Source of the DNA: Mycobacterium sp. Root135
Lineage (GTDB): Bacteria; Actinomycetota; Actinomycetes; Mycobacteriales; Mycobacteriaceae
Direction: 5' to 3'
Length of the DNA: 64,000 nucleotides
Assembly: GCF_001426545.1 (NCBI RefSeq)
Contig: NZ_LMEZ01000001.1
Coordinates: 372,967-436,966 of the forward strand
Part shown: piece by piece, positions 51,394 to 60,660 of the stretch
Layout of the letters: each line of letters opens with the position of its first letter
Position numbering within the stretch: the stretch's first letter is position 1
The notes under the pieces: model-generated
What the model was told of the DNA's origin: nothing
Database searches by the model: none
What the model saw: the letters and a program-made list of their open reading frames with translations, nothing else
Made by a program: the position numbers and the translations under genes

Positions 51394-52319
51394 GTGTCGC
51401 GGCGGGCCTCCTGCTGTACGCGGCGGTGATGAGTTGGTGGGGACCGCACGTGCTGGCCAAGATCACCGCCCGCGGAATCAACCCGCTTCTCGGCGTGACC
51501 GCCTGGCTGACCGCGGTCGTCGGCGTCCTGGGTGCCTGGGCGGCAGCGATGATCGTGTTGGCGCTCGACGCCGTGGACGCCCTCTCCAACAGTGTCGTCG
51601 GGACGATGTGTCTGGAGTTCCTCGGCCACTTCGGCCAGATCGACATGGCGCGCCCCGTCGCGGCGACCGTCGCCGTCACCCTCATCGCAACGTCCCTGGC
51701 GTTGTCGATCCTGTTCGGCCTCCGCACCGTCAGGACGCTGCGCGCGCTCCGAACGACTAGCCACGAGCACGCGATGGCAGCCCGCGTCGTCGGGCGGCCC
51801 ACCCCATGGCCCGACGTGTTCGTCGTGAACGCCGACCAGGCCGCGGCCTACTGCGTATCCGGGCGTCCGCGCGCCATCGTCGTGACGAGTGCGGCGCTGG
51901 CAAGCCTCGAAGACGACCAACTGGCCGCAGTGCTGGCGCACGAGTACGCGCACCTGACCGGCCGTCACCACCAACTAATGATGGTGTTGCGTGCCGCCGC
52001 CGCCGGATTACCCTCGCTGCCGCTGCTGGCCGCCGGGCCCGACGCGGTGTCACGGCTTCTGGAGATGAACGCCGACGACAGCGCGGCTCGCCGCCACGGC
52101 CGGCACCCCCTGCTGTGCGGCATGGCGGCGCTCGTCGGCCGGCCCACGGTTCCAGCGGCGGCCCTCGGCGCAGCCCACACCGCCGTGCTCGACCGCGCGG
52201 CCCGCCTGGCTGCGCCCGCTCCTGCCGGTGTGCGGTGGCGCGATCGGGTCACGCTGTGGGCGGCGATCAGCTTGACGATCGCGGTCCCGGTCTTCACCAG
52301 CGCGCTCTGCCACCACTGA
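51390..52319 (+). CDS. M56-family membrane metallopeptidase (BlaR-like)
   Basis: The 309-residue product has several TM segments (AAGLLLYAAVMSWWGPHVLA, WLTAVVGVLGAWAAAMIVLA, VAVTLIATSLALSILFGL). The zinc motif is QLAAVLAHEYAHLTGRHHQL (HEYAH), with the third ligand Glu probably in EMNADDSAARRHG. GTG 51390 overlaps the blaI stop. It lacks the extracellular beta-lactam-binding domain of BlaR1, like other actinobacterial M56 proteins. Confidence 0.87.
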   Translation: MSVAAGLLLYAAVMSWWGPHVLAKITARGINPLLGVTAWLTAVVGVLGAWAAAMIVLALDAVDALSNSVVGTMCLEFLGHFGQIDMARPVAATVAVTLIATSLALSILFGLRTVRTLRALRTTSHEHAMAARVVGRPTPWPDVFVVNADQAAAYCVSGRPRAIVVTSAALASLEDDQLAAVLAHEYAHLTGRHHQLMMVLRAAAAGLPSLPLLAAGPDAVSRLLEMNADDSAARRHGRHPLLCGMAALVGRPTVPAAALGAAHTAVLDRAARLAAPAPAGVRWRDRVTLWAAISLTIAVPVFTSALCHH

Positions 52320-52341
52320 CCGAAGTCCCGAAACTGAAGGT

Positions 52342-52358
52342 ATACCCCTTAGGGGTAT
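52342..52358. promoter_or_regulatory. CsoR-type copper operator 1
   Basis: ATACCCC, TTA, GGGGTAT: a perfect palindrome 16 bp before the DUF6153 gene. The same A/T-C/G pattern is found at 53799 and 53825 before csoR. Confidence 0.75.
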
Positions 52359-52373
52359 GAGCTCCGGTGCCGT

Positions 52374-52802
52374 ATGCTGGCAGTCGTGATGAACGTGCGT
52401 GGTGTGGCACCGTTGCCCGCCGTCGCGCGACTCCTCCTCTTGGTGGCCCTGGTGGGTGGAATCATCACGATGCACGCCGTGACGTTCACCCTCGGCCACG
52501 ACCACGACGCGCAGACCGCGATGGCACCGACGAGCCAGCACCACACCACCGGCGGGCACGCCGCCCCGGCGCCCGCACCCTGTGACGGCGACGACTGCGG
52601 CCAGCACCACACCGCGCTGCATGGCTGCGTCTTCATCATGTCTGCCATCGCCATCATCGCCGCTCTGGCGATGCTGTGCTGGATCGGAACCCGCAGCTCA
52701 GTGCTCGTCGCGCCGAAGATTCGGCACGGCCACCGCCGCCGACAGCGCGCACCACCCTGGACCGTGCTCACCCTTCACCAACTGTCGATTCTGCGGGTCT
52801 GA
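52374..52802 (+). CDS. DUF6153-like small membrane protein, copper-regulated
   Basis: About 142 residues. TM segment 1: ARLLLLVALVGGIITMHAVT. A His-rich loop follows (GHDHDAQTAMAPTSQHHTTG, GHAAP) with Cys in CDGDDCGQHHTALHGC. TM segment 2: VFIMSAIAIIAALAMLCWIG. The His/Cys-rich external loop fits copper binding, and a CsoR-type palindrome lies directly upstream. ATG 52389 is an alternative start. Confidence 0.7.
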   Translation: MLAVVMNVRGVAPLPAVARLLLLVALVGGIITMHAVTFTLGHDHDAQTAMAPTSQHHTTGGHAAPAPAPCDGDDCGQHHTALHGCVFIMSAIAIIAALAMLCWIGTRSSVLVAPKIRHGHRRRQRAPPWTVLTLHQLSILRV

Positions 52803-52900
52803 CAGGTAGTCACGCGTGGCCGCTCATCGTGAGCGGCTCACCCATCGACACCTGTCTTCGTTCACTCCAGTCATCGACACTTCGTAGAAGGAAACCAGTC

Positions 52901-53575
52901 ATGTTCAGTTCAACCATTGCCGTCAAGTCCACCGTGCTTGCTGCCGCCATGGCAGCAACCCTGGCCGTTGCCGGCTGTACCAACACCACGTCCGACACCT
53001 CGACATCACCGACCGTCTCCAGTTCCACCGCGATGAGCGGATCGATGCCCGGAATGGATCACGGAGACTCGTCGGCATCAGCGGCGCCCAGTGCCACCCG
53101 CACCGACTTCAACGACGCCGACGTGATGTTCCTGCAGATGATGTACCCCCACCACTCGCAGGCCGTCGACATGGCCAAGCTCGTGCCGAGCCGATCCCAG
53201 AATCAGCAGCTCATCACTTTGGCTCAGAACATCGAGAAGGCTCAAGGGCCCGAGATGACTCAAATGACCGGCCTGCTCACCAGTTTCGGCAAGCCCGCGC
53301 CGTCACCAGACATGTCCGGCCATGACATGCCCGGTATGGGAGGCATGCCGGGCATGATGTCCGCAGAGCAGATGAACAACCTCACCGGGTTGTCGGGCAA
53401 GGCCTTCGACCAGGCGTGGCTGCAGATGATGATCGACCATCACAGCGGCGCCATCGACATGTCCAACACGGAGCTGCGCGACGGGACCAACCCGGATGCC
53501 AAGAAGCTGGCCCAGGCGATCATCGCCAACCAACAGGCGGAGATCACCCAGATGCGGGGCATGCTCGGGAGCTAA
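52901..53575 (+). CDS. DUF305-family lipoprotein (copper-associated)
   Basis: The 224-residue product has a lipobox (TLAVAGC). The DUF305 motifs are FLQMMYPHHSQAVDMAKLVP and WLQMMIDHHSGAIDMSNTEL. A Met/His-rich insert lies between (PDMSGHDMPGMGGMPGMMSA), typical of periplasmic copper-binding proteins. AGAAGGAAACCAGTC is a good ribosome site. It is probably exported and lipid-anchored and may store or pass on copper. Confidence 0.87.
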   Translation: MFSSTIAVKSTVLAAAMAATLAVAGCTNTTSDTSTSPTVSSSTAMSGSMPGMDHGDSSASAAPSATRTDFNDADVMFLQMMYPHHSQAVDMAKLVPSRSQNQQLITLAQNIEKAQGPEMTQMTGLLTSFGKPAPSPDMSGHDMPGMGGMPGMMSAEQMNNLTGLSGKAFDQAWLQMMIDHHSGAIDMSNTELRDGTNPDAKKLAQAIIANQQAEITQMRGMLGS

Positions 53576-53787
53576 CCCTCGGCCACCGAGGAGGGGTGCT
53601 CGGCGGACAACCGTCCGCCGAGCACCTAGCCGGCAATCGATCGGCCACGCCAGCACGACGATCGCACCTCCCGTCTCAACGACTCCCCACGTATCAGTCG
53701 AGCGCGCACATCGAGCCGGCGGTTCGTCAGGCGTCCCCGGAATTCCACGTCGCTGAACGCCGCACGCAGCCCCGGGCTGTCCGTCAC

Positions 53788-53818
53788 TTGACGACTCGAT
53801 ACCCCTTGGGGGTATGGT
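53788..53818 (+). promoter_or_regulatory. Candidate csoR promoter
   Basis: TTGACG at 53788-53793 and TATGGT at 53813-53818 are separated by 19 bp. The first CsoR-type palindrome fills the spacer, so repressor binding would block the promoter. Confidence 0.5.
53799..53815. promoter_or_regulatory. CsoR-type copper operator 2
   Basis: ATACCCC, TTG, GGGGTAT: perfect 7-bp arms upstream of csoR. Confidence 0.8.
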
Positions 53819-53824
53819 GGTGTC

Positions 53825-53841
53825 ATACCCCCAGGGGGTAC
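53825..53841. promoter_or_regulatory. CsoR-type copper operator 3
   Basis: TACCCCC, A, GGGGGTA: perfect 7-bp arms starting 26 bp after operator 2, on nearly the same DNA face if spacing is about 2.5 turns. Confidence 0.75.
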
Positions 53842-53862
53842 ACGACGAGAACGGAGCATCGC

Positions 53863-54156
53863 ATGGAACACGCCGCACCCGGATATCTCCAGTCCAAGGA
53901 CGCCCACCTGAAACGCCTCAGCCGCATCGAAGGACAGGTTCGCGGGTTGGCGCGGATGGTGGAGAACGACAGCTACTGCATCGACGTCCTCACCCAGATC
54001 TCCGCCGCCACCAAGGCCCTGGAATCCGTGGCACTCGCGCTCCTCGACGAGCACCTCACCCACTGCGTCAGCGCCGCGGTCCAGCAAGGCGGCGACATCG
54101 CCGACCAGAAGATCAGCGAGGCATCAGCGGCCATCGCCCGCCTCGTCCGCTCCTGA
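53863..54156 (+). CDS. csoR: CsoR-family copper-sensing repressor
   Basis: The 97-residue product begins MEHAAPGYLQSKDAHLKRLS then RIEGQVRGLARMVENDSYCI. Copper ligands appear as Cys39 (SYCIDVL), His64 and Cys68 (EHLTHC), the C-H-C set of CsoR. Copper(I) binding releases the repressor. It lies directly after two palindromes and ahead of the copZ and copA genes. Starts at ATG 53863; longer frames to the left are shadows. Confidence 0.9.
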   Translation: MEHAAPGYLQSKDAHLKRLSRIEGQVRGLARMVENDSYCIDVLTQISAATKALESVALALLDEHLTHCVSAAVQQGGDIADQKISEASAAIARLVRS

Positions 54157-54203
54157 CCAAAACTGCTCTCCCACAACCCGCTTCACCACTCGAAGGACGT
54201 CAC

Positions 54204-54554
54204 ATGACCAACCTGGACCTACGCGAACCGCTACCGCTGCTACAAACACAAGACAGCGGTTGCGCGTGCTGCGTGCCCCGCACCACGTCCGGCCCGAGCA
54301 CGACAACCCACGCCACCGGAACCCGGGACAGCACCGTCACCGCGTTCGCCGTCACCGGAATGACCTGCGGCCATTGCGTCATCGCCGTGACCGAAGAAAT
54401 CTCCGCAATCCCCGGCGTCACCGACGTGACCGTCGACCTCGCACCGGGCGCCACGTCGACGGTGCGAGTCACCAGCACCGACGGCATCACCGGTGAGCAG
54501 ATCGCCGCTGCCCTCGACGAAGCGGGCGACTACCACCTCGCCTCCACTGATTGA
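54204..54554 (+). CDS. copZ: CopZ-like copper carrier (HMA domain)
   Basis: The 116-residue product has an HMA domain: [20 protein letters not shown] (Cys55, Cys58). An N-terminal extension of about 45 residues includes [10 protein letters not shown] (Cys20, Cys22, Cys23), an extra thiol cluster not present in classic 70-residue CopZ. It probably hands Cu(I) to CopA, whose gene follows 47 bp later. Confidence 0.85.
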   Translation: MTNLDLREPLPLLQTQDSGCACCVPRTTSGPSTTTHATGTRDSTVTAFAVTGMTCGHCVIAVTEEISAIPGVTDVTVDLAPGATSTVRVTSTDGITGEQIAAALDEAGDYHLASTD

Positions 54555-54601
54555 CCCATTCAGCGACCGCACCCGCATTCGCACCCACGAAGGGACAGGA
54601 C

Positions 54602-56950
54602 ATGAGCACCACCGATCACATCGCTGACCTCGCGCTGCCGCGCAGTATCGAGCTGTCGATCGGCGGCATGACCTGCGCGTCGTGCGCGGCCCGGATCGAA
54701 AAGAAACTCAACAAACTCGACGGCGTCAGCGCCACCGTCAACTACGCCACCGAAAAGGCCAAGATCAGCTACCCGGACTCCGTGGAGCCCGCCGATCTGA
54801 TCGCCACCGTCGCGGCCACCGGCTACACGGCAACGGCACCCACCACGACATCCCACGAACCCGGTGCCGACGCCGACGCCGTGCAGACTGCACCCGACGA
54901 GACTGCCGCGTTGCGAACCCGCCTGCTGGTCTCACTGGTGCTGACCGTTCCGGTCATCGCGTTGTCGATGATCCCGATCCTGCAGTTCACCAACTGGCAA
55001 TGGCTTGCTCTCACGCTCGCCTCACCCGTCGTGGTGTGGGGCGCGCTGCCGTTCCACCGCGCCGCCTGGGCCAACGCGCGCCACGGCGCTGCCACCATGG
55101 ACACTCTGATATCCCTGGGCGTCGGCGCCGCCTACCTATGGTCACTGTGGGCGCTGTTCTTAGGGCATGCCGGCATGCCCGGCATGCGCATGTCATTCAG
55201 CCTGCTACCCGACGCGACGTCGGGTAGTGAACACATCTACCTCGAAGTCGCCGCCGCCGTCACCGTCTTCATCCTGGCCGGCCGCTACTTCGAAGCACGC
55301 GCCAAGTCCCGGTCCGGAGCCGCGCTGAAGGCGCTGCTGGACATGGGCGCCAAGGACGTCGCCGTGATACGCGGCGGCACCGAAACCCGCATCCCCACAG
55401 CACAACTCGCGGTCGGCGACATGTTCATCGTCCGACCCGGCGAAAAGATTGCCACCGACGGGGTCATCGCCGAGGGCGCCTCAGCGGTCGACGCCTCGAT
55501 GCTCACCGGCGAGCCAGTGCCCGTCGAAGTCCGCCCCGGCGACCACGTCACCGGAGCCACCGTCAACGCCGGCGGTCGACTCGTCGTCGAGGCCACCCGC
55601 ATCGGCGCCGACACCCAACTCGCCCAAATGGCGCGCCTCATTGAGGACGCCCAGAACGGGAAAGCTTCCGTCCAACGCCTCGCCGACCGGGTCTCGGCCA
55701 TCTTCGTCCCCATCGTCATCTCCCTGTCGGTGCTGACGCTGGCCGCGTGGCTGGCGACGGGCCACCCAGCCACCGCAGCATTCACCGCTGCCGTCGCCGT
55801 CCTGATCATCGCCTGCCCCTGCGCCTTAGGGTTGGCGACACCGACCGCCCTGCTCGTCGGCACCGGCCGCGGCGCCCAACTCGGCATCCTCATCAAGGGG
55901 CCGCAAGTGTTGGAGTCCACCCGCCGCGTCGACACCGTCGTGCTCGACAAGACCGGCACCGTCACCGCCGGCCGAATGAGCCTCATTGGCGTGCACCCTG
56001 CCGACGGAGAAACATCCACGCAGGCCCTCACCCTCGCGGGAGCACTCGAGGCCGCCTCCCAGCACCCGATCGGTCACGCGATCGCGGTGGCCGCCGCACC
56101 CACCGACGGGACTTCGCTGCCCCCGGTCGAGGGCTTCACTTCCCACGACGGCCACGGAGTAAGCGGTGTCGTCGACGGGCACGCCGTGCTCGTCGGGCGG
56201 CGCAGCTGGCTCACCGACGACTGGTCGCTCACCACCCCCACAGTCCTGCTCGACGCCGCCGAGGCGGCCGAAGAACACGGCCACACCCCGGTGTGGGTGG
56301 CCTGGGACGGAGCGATGCGCGCGGTGATCGTCGTCGCGGACACGGTCAAGGACACTGCCGCCGACGCGATCGCTCAGCTCCGCCAGCTCGGTCTACGCCC
56401 CTACCTCCTCACTGGGGACAACCGGCGCGCCGCCCACGCGGTCGCCGCGCAAGTGGGCATCGACGCCTCCGACGTCATCGCCGAAGTCCTGCCCGCCGAC
56501 AAGGTCAACGTCGTCAAGGACTTGCAGGCCCGGGGGCACATCGTGGCCATGGTCGGCGACGGCGTCAACGACGCGGCCGCACTCGTTCAGGCCGATCTGG
56601 GACTGGCCATGGGAACCGGCACCGACGTCGCCATTGAGGCGTCGGACCTGACGTTGGTGCGCGGCGATCTACGCGCGGCCGCCGACGCCATCCGCCTGTC
56701 CCGAGCCACACTAAAGACCATCAAGGGCAACCTCTTCTGGGCGTTCGCCTACAACGTCGCCGCGCTGCCGCTGGCAGCGCTGGGACTACTCAACCCGCTC
56801 ATCGCCGGAGCCGCCATGGCGTTCAGCTCGGTCTTCGTGGTCAGCAACAGCCTCCGACTGCGCCGCTTCGCCACCACCGCCAACAACCAGACATCGGCAG
56901 CCGCCACCGCCACCATAACCACGCGCACACCGGCCGCGACCACGCGGTAA
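54602..56950 (+). CDS. copA: Copper-translocating P1B-type ATPase
   Basis: The 782-residue product has an N-terminal HMA domain with Cys25 and Cys28 ([15 protein letters not shown]). The membrane metal site is C405-P-C407 in [20 protein letters not shown]. Phosphorylation Asp449 is in [11 protein letters not shown]. The HP locus is [14 protein letters not shown] and the hinge [12 protein letters not shown]. The CPC motif and final TM helices fit Cu(I) export. ATG 54602 is chosen over 54551, as GGGACAGG lies upstream. Confidence 0.94.
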   Translation: MSTTDHIADLALPRSIELSIGGMTCASCAARIEKKLNKLDGVSATVNYATEKAKISYPDSVEPADLIATVAATGYTATAPTTTSHEPGADADAVQTAPDETAALRTRLLVSLVLTVPVIALSMIPILQFTNWQWLALTLASPVVVWGALPFHRAAWANARHGAATMDTLISLGVGAAYLWSLWALFLGHAGMPGMRMSFSLLPDATSGSEHIYLEVAAAVTVFILAGRYFEARAKSRSGAALKALLDMGAKDVAVIRGGTETRIPTAQLAVGDMFIVRPGEKIATDGVIAEGASAVDASMLTGEPVPVEVRPGDHVTGATVNAGGRLVVEATRIGADTQLAQMARLIEDAQNGKASVQRLADRVSAIFVPIVISLSVLTLAAWLATGHPATAAFTAAVAVLIIACPCALGLATPTALLVGTGRGAQLGILIKGPQVLESTRRVDTVVLDKTGTVTAGRMSLIGVHPADGETSTQALTLAGALEAASQHPIGHAIAVAAAPTDGTSLPPVEGFTSHDGHGVSGVVDGHAVLVGRRSWLTDDWSLTTPTVLLDAAEAAEEHGHTPVWVAWDGAMRAVIVVADTVKDTAADAIAQLRQLGLRPYLLTGDNRRAAHAVAAQVGIDASDVIAEVLPADKVNVVKDLQARGHIVAMVGDGVNDAAALVQADLGLAMGTGTDVAIEASDLTLVRGDLRAAADAIRLSRATLKTIKGNLFWAFAYNVAALPLAALGLLNPLIAGAAMAFSSVFVVSNSLRLRRFATTANNQTSAAATATITTRTPAATTR

Positions 56951-56971
56951 ACGGTCGCCGTCCACGCTGTC

Positions 56972-57715
56972 ATGACCGAGCAGCCCTGGCAGGGATCGGC
57001 GCTACTGCGGCCCGGCGTGCTGGCGTTCACCGGAGCCATCGGCGTCACCGACCCCCACGCCCATCACGCCGTCCAGATCATGACCGCACCGACGGCGATG
57101 ACCATCGTGGACGTCAACGGCGCCTGCCACCGCGGCACCAAGGTCATCGTGCCCGCCGATGCAACGCATCGGATCGACACCGGTGCGGCACGGGGCATCC
57201 TAGTGTTCCTGGATGCCGAGTCCACCGCCGGCCGCGCGGCCCACCACCGCGGCATCTACCACGGATGGACTAGCGGGCCCGTCCTAGGCCACACCCGTGA
57301 GCGCACTCTGGGCGCCGTCGTAACCGACCTGATCAGCCAGCTGACACCCGTTCACACCGGGCCGGTTCCGCAACGGCACCCCGCCGTCCTCGCCACGCTG
57401 GGCCTGTTGGCGAATCCCGCCGGCCCGGGCGCGGTGCGCGGCACCGAGGTGGCCGCTCAAGTCGGCGTCTCGGCCAGCCGTTTGACGCACCTGTTCACCG
57501 AAGAGGTCGGAATACCGTTGCGCCGCTACGTGTTATGGCGGAGATTGCACATCGCAATCACCCGTGTCCAGGCCGGCGACGATCTGACCGACGCCGCCCA
57601 CGCAGCCGGCTTCGCCGACAGCGCCCATCTCAGCCGAACATGTCGTGACACCTTCGGCTTGCCGCCCTCGCTGCTGAGCAGGCACATACGTTGGGACATC
57701 GACACCAGGGTTTAG
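56972..57715 (+). CDS. AraC-family regulator
   Basis: The 247-residue product has an N-terminal cupin-like part (ITDPHAHHAVQIMT-like GVTDPHAHHAVQIMTAPTAM) and a C-terminal double HTH: GTEVAAQVGVSASRLTHLFT, EEVGIPLRRYVLWRRLHIAI and DAAHAAGFADSAHLSRTCRD then TFGLPPSLL. It follows copA by 21 bp on the same strand and precedes the sterol-desaturase-like gene. Its His-rich cupin could sense metal, but this is inference. Confidence 0.86.
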   Translation: MTEQPWQGSALLRPGVLAFTGAIGVTDPHAHHAVQIMTAPTAMTIVDVNGACHRGTKVIVPADATHRIDTGAARGILVFLDAESTAGRAAHHRGIYHGWTSGPVLGHTRERTLGAVVTDLISQLTPVHTGPVPQRHPAVLATLGLLANPAGPGAVRGTEVAAQVGVSASRLTHLFTEEVGIPLRRYVLWRRLHIAITRVQAGDDLTDAAHAAGFADSAHLSRTCRDTFGLPPSLLSRHIRWDIDTRV

Positions 57716-57762
57716 CCGAAACGTTCAAGCCCCAACACCCCAACAGCGCCGACCATTCAGGG

Positions 57763-58686
57763 ATGAACACCCTCCCCGGCATCTTGCGCGCGATCACCCG
57801 CTACGCCTACGTCCCGTTCATGCTGCTCGGCCTCAACGGAATCGCGATCGTGCTCACCGTTGCCGACACAGCGAGGATCTGGCTTCTGGTCGTTCTGGCC
57901 GTTGCCATCTCGGCGTCATTCCTGGCTGAACGGGTCATCCCCTATGACCGCGGCTGGAACCACGATCGGGCTGACAAGGTCCGCGACCGCATCCACACCG
58001 CCGTCAACGAGGCACTCATCCTGGTTAGCGTCACCGCCATCCCCCTGCTGGCCGGCATCATTCCAATCCCCGAGATCTGGCCCGCCAGTTGGCCATTCAT
58101 CGCCCAGGTTTTGGCCGCCATCCTGGTCGCCGACCTCGGCATCACCCTGGTCCACCGGGCCAGCCACCACGTTGGGATGCTGTGGCGCTTTCACGCCGTG
58201 CACCACAGCATCACCCGCTTGTACGGGCTCAACGGCCTCATGAAGCACCCACTGCATCAGACCGTCGAGATGACTGCGGGAGTCGCCCCGCTGATCCTGA
58301 TCGGCCTTCCCGTCGACGTCGCATCGGTGCTCGCCCTCGCCGTCGCAATCCAACTGCTCCTGCAGCACTCCAACGCGGACTACCGCATCGGCCCCGCCAA
58401 GTACTTACTCGCACTCAACGAAGGCCACCGCTTCCACCACCTCAAATGGGCCGGCGTCGGCGACGTCAACTTCGGACTATTCACCCTGATCTGGGACCAC
58501 CTGATGCACACCCATTCCTACGACCCCACCCGCCGCTTCGACTCCACCCAACTAGGGATCGCCGTGAAACCCGACTACCCCTCCGGCTACCTGCAGCAGA
58601 TGACGTACCCGTTCACCACCGCCGGCGGCTGCACATTCACATCGGAGGCCCCGACATCCAGTCCAGCTGTCATCACGACTCGATGA
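57763..58686 (+). CDS. Sterol-desaturase/fatty-acid-hydroxylase family membrane protein
   Basis: The 307-residue product has several TM segments and the di-iron His boxes: LVHRASHHVGMLWRFHAVHH, LMKHPLHQ, LLQHSNADYRIG and LNEGHRFHHLKW. The family (ERG3/SUR2) hydroxylates or desaturates lipids with O2. It lies 47 bp after the AraC gene. Membrane lipid change during copper stress is a possible role. ATG 57763 has CAGGG upstream. Confidence 0.85.
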   Translation: MNTLPGILRAITRYAYVPFMLLGLNGIAIVLTVADTARIWLLVVLAVAISASFLAERVIPYDRGWNHDRADKVRDRIHTAVNEALILVSVTAIPLLAGIIPIPEIWPASWPFIAQVLAAILVADLGITLVHRASHHVGMLWRFHAVHHSITRLYGLNGLMKHPLHQTVEMTAGVAPLILIGLPVDVASVLALAVAIQLLLQHSNADYRIGPAKYLLALNEGHRFHHLKWAGVGDVNFGLFTLIWDHLMHTHSYDPTRRFDSTQLGIAVKPDYPSGYLQQMTYPFTTAGGCTFTSEAPTSSPAVITTR

Positions 58687-58940
58687 AGTGAGCTCTGAGA
58701 AACGAGATACCCAACGGTGAGTAGCGGCCCAATGGAACGCCGCACATCGACACGCGCCCTGCGAATTACACGGATGTTGTTCTGTTACTGGTGTTAACAG
58801 AGAGGCCGATGTGATGTACGTTCCATAATATCCGCTGCTGCTACGTACTGAGATGGGCCGTAGAACAGCAACCCGGCGCACGAGTCGGCGGCGCTCATGT
58901 CCCCGGGGGCATGGCCACCTGCGAAGGAGAACTGAACTCG
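58687..58940. other. Intergenic leader, no gene
   Basis: TTGTTCTGTTACTGGTGTTA and a run of GC-rich dyads (CCGGCGCACGAGTCGGCGG, CCCCGGGGGCATGGCC) occur before the RipB-like gene. Some NlpC/P60 genes carry c-di-AMP riboswitches, but the conserved core was not found. Confidence 0.4.
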
Positions 58941-59708
58941 ATGCCCTCCGAGTTTCGGACCAACAATCGTGGTCGACGTTTCGGCGCATGGCCGAAGGCG
59001 GACTGCGCAGGCCGCCGTCGCTCTGGGTTGGCGCGTCTTCTTCTCATCGGATGCGCCGTGTCGGCGATCGGCCTCGCCACGCCCGCTCACGCCGAACCCG
59101 TCAGCCCATGGGATCCGTCACTGCCGAGCGTCCTTAGCGCAGGGGCCCCAGGTGACCCACTGGCGATCGCGAACGCCTCCCTGCAAGCCAGCGCCAACGC
59201 GGCAAAAACCACGATGGACATGGGACGCAAATTCCTGAGCAGCCTGGGGCTGACCAGCCCGGCGAGCGATCCGGGCTCCAGCCTGAGCGGTAACCGGGTC
59301 TACGGTGCACAAGCCATCGAATACGTGATTCGCCGAGCCGGATCCCAGCGCGGTGTTCCCTATTCATGGGGCGGGGGCAGCCTCAACGGGCCGAGCCGCG
59401 GAATCGACTCCGGCGCAGGAACTGTCGGATTCGACTGCTCGGGCCTGACCCGTTACGCCTTCGCAGGTGTCGGCATTTTGCTTCCCCGCTATTCCGGCGC
59501 TCAATACGACGCCGGCCGAAAGGTCCCCCCATCGCAAGCCAAGCGGGGCGACCTCTTGTTCTGGGGTCCCTCGGGAGGCCAGCACGAAGCCCTCTATCTG
59601 GGCGGCGGCCAGATGCTCGAAGCGCAACAAACCGGTGTGCCCGTGAAGGTCTCGCCTGTGCGCACCGGCGGGATGACCCCGTACGTAACCCGGATCATCG
59701 AGAGCTAG
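58941..59708 (+). CDS. RipB-like NlpC/P60 peptidoglycan hydrolase
   Basis: The 255-residue product starts at ATG 58941 (GAAGGAG upstream) with a signal peptide (LARLLLIGCAVSAIGLATPA then HAEP). A short linker (GDPLAIANASLQASANAAKT, MGRKFLSSLG) resembles the region before the RipA catalytic domain. The NlpC/P60 domain has the catalytic Cys in GTVGFDCSGLTRYAFAGVG and His in GGQHEALYLGGG. It should cleave the D-Glu/mDAP stem peptide bond during cell division or wall turnover. It is a short form without the RipA coiled coil. Confidence 0.9.
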   Translation: MPSEFRTNNRGRRFGAWPKADCAGRRRSGLARLLLIGCAVSAIGLATPAHAEPVSPWDPSLPSVLSAGAPGDPLAIANASLQASANAAKTTMDMGRKFLSSLGLTSPASDPGSSLSGNRVYGAQAIEYVIRRAGSQRGVPYSWGGGSLNGPSRGIDSGAGTVGFDCSGLTRYAFAGVGILLPRYSGAQYDAGRKVPPSQAKRGDLLFWGPSGGQHEALYLGGGQMLEAQQTGVPVKVSPVRTGGMTPYVTRIIES

Positions 59709-60112
59709 CGTTCGGCGAAGCAGCATTAGTAACAGTCCGGGTTCGCGATAGCCGCGGCGGCGCCTCCCCAACGACAAACGACGCCAAACACTCAGCTGCA
59801 GGCTCTCGTTCAGTCGTGCCCGGCGAGCGCAGTTCCACGGTGTTTACGTTCTGGCGGCACGGCTGGACGCCCCTAATGTCAGAATTTGCGCCCAATAGGC
59901 TCAAGGGGCGAGTGCCCGGAAGCGAGACGGGCCCGCGGTCGCCCACGACTGTCGCCGTAACGGCGACAGGGCTGCGCCGCTACGTCAGTCGGGACATGGC
60001 CAGTGATCGTCCGGACGAAGTGTTGCTCCCTACCCGTGTCGAAGTTTGTTTCTGCTCAGTAACACTGCTCGCCTGTTGGCCTGTCGGGGCAACAGATCTA
60101 ACCAGCGATAGA
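59709..60112. other. Intergenic, no firm gene
   Basis: About 400 bp. The open frames have no domain sequence. GAAGTTTGTTTCTGCTCAG near 60040 is AT-rich and may belong to the next gene's promoter. Confidence 0.4.
59949..59969. terminator. Hairpin, possible terminator
   Basis: CTGTCGCCG, TAA, CGGCGACAG: perfect 9-bp stem about 240 bp after the RipB-like gene. No U-tract. It may also be an operator. Confidence 0.4.
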
Positions 60113-60400
60113 ATGCTGGGCGATGACATCCGCGACGATTTGGACCTGCCCTATCTGGATCTGCCGGCGGGCGCGACCGACACCGCCGGCCGGTACCGCG
60201 TGGGTCCGCTCGAGAACGGATCCCGGACGCTTTTTCGGGGCGGGGATCCTGTCGCCGCCGCACCCGGTGAGCTGACCAGCTTGACTGCGCTCGTTCCGCT
60301 GTCGCACCTTCTCGGTCGTACGGTGGCCGAGCTGCGCCGCTCATACCTCGACGAACACGGAATGCCTCTTCTGCGCGCCGGTCGGTACGCAGTCGACTGA
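60113..60400 (+). CDS. Small hypothetical protein
   Basis: The 95-residue soluble product begins MLGDDIRDDLDLPYLDLPAG and contains SLTALVPLSHLLGRTVAELR then RSYLDEHGMPLLRAGRYAVD. The ending looks like a helical dimer or HTH-like piece (LLGRTVAELRRSYLDEHG). Composition is normal for the genome. No known domain was recognised. Confidence 0.5.
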   Translation: MLGDDIRDDLDLPYLDLPAGATDTAGRYRVGPLENGSRTLFRGGDPVAAAPGELTSLTALVPLSHLLGRTVAELRRSYLDEHGMPLLRAGRYAVD

Positions 60401-60437
60401 ACGGGCACGGCTGTCTTCGAGCGGCGGCAGATCGCCG

Positions 60438-60660
60438 GTGCCGGGGCGTACCGTCGACCAGGTGGTCAGGAGATCGACCGAGCTGGTGCATGGCGCGGTC
60501 CCTGCACCGATGCTGGCGACGCTGGGGACGGCGCCGGTCACCGGTGAGCACTTAGCTACAGAAATCAAGTGGGATGGCCAGCGCGCGATGGTCGTCGTCG
60601 CCGGCGGGACGATCCAGGTCTTGTCGCGCAACGGCGCGGACGACGATTCTCTAGGGGTCG
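60438..60660 (+). pseudogene. ATP-dependent DNA ligase remnant (N-terminus)
   Basis: The frame reads AVPAPMLATLGTAPVTGEHL then ATEIKWDGQRAMVVVAGGTI and QVLSRNGADD. ExKWDGxR is ligase motif I, with the AMP-accepting Lys. Similarity ends after about 65 residues, well before motifs III-V, and the frame goes on with unrelated sequence to 60866. Similar ligases in mycobacteria are LigB/LigC/LigD. Confidence 0.65.

Noticed and set aside
49224..52319. A single 1031-codon open frame
   Set aside because: It reads through parts of four units: the end of the HEYFH gene, the frameshifted gene, antisense of the ripA fragment, blaI in a wrong frame, and finally the M56 gene. No single protein fits; GC-rich DNA keeps the frame open.
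58760..58935. c-di-AMP (ydaO/yuaA) riboswitch before the RipB-like gene
   Set aside because: Such riboswitches precede many actinobacterial wall hydrolase genes and the leader has GC-rich dyads, but the conserved core segments could not be found by eye.
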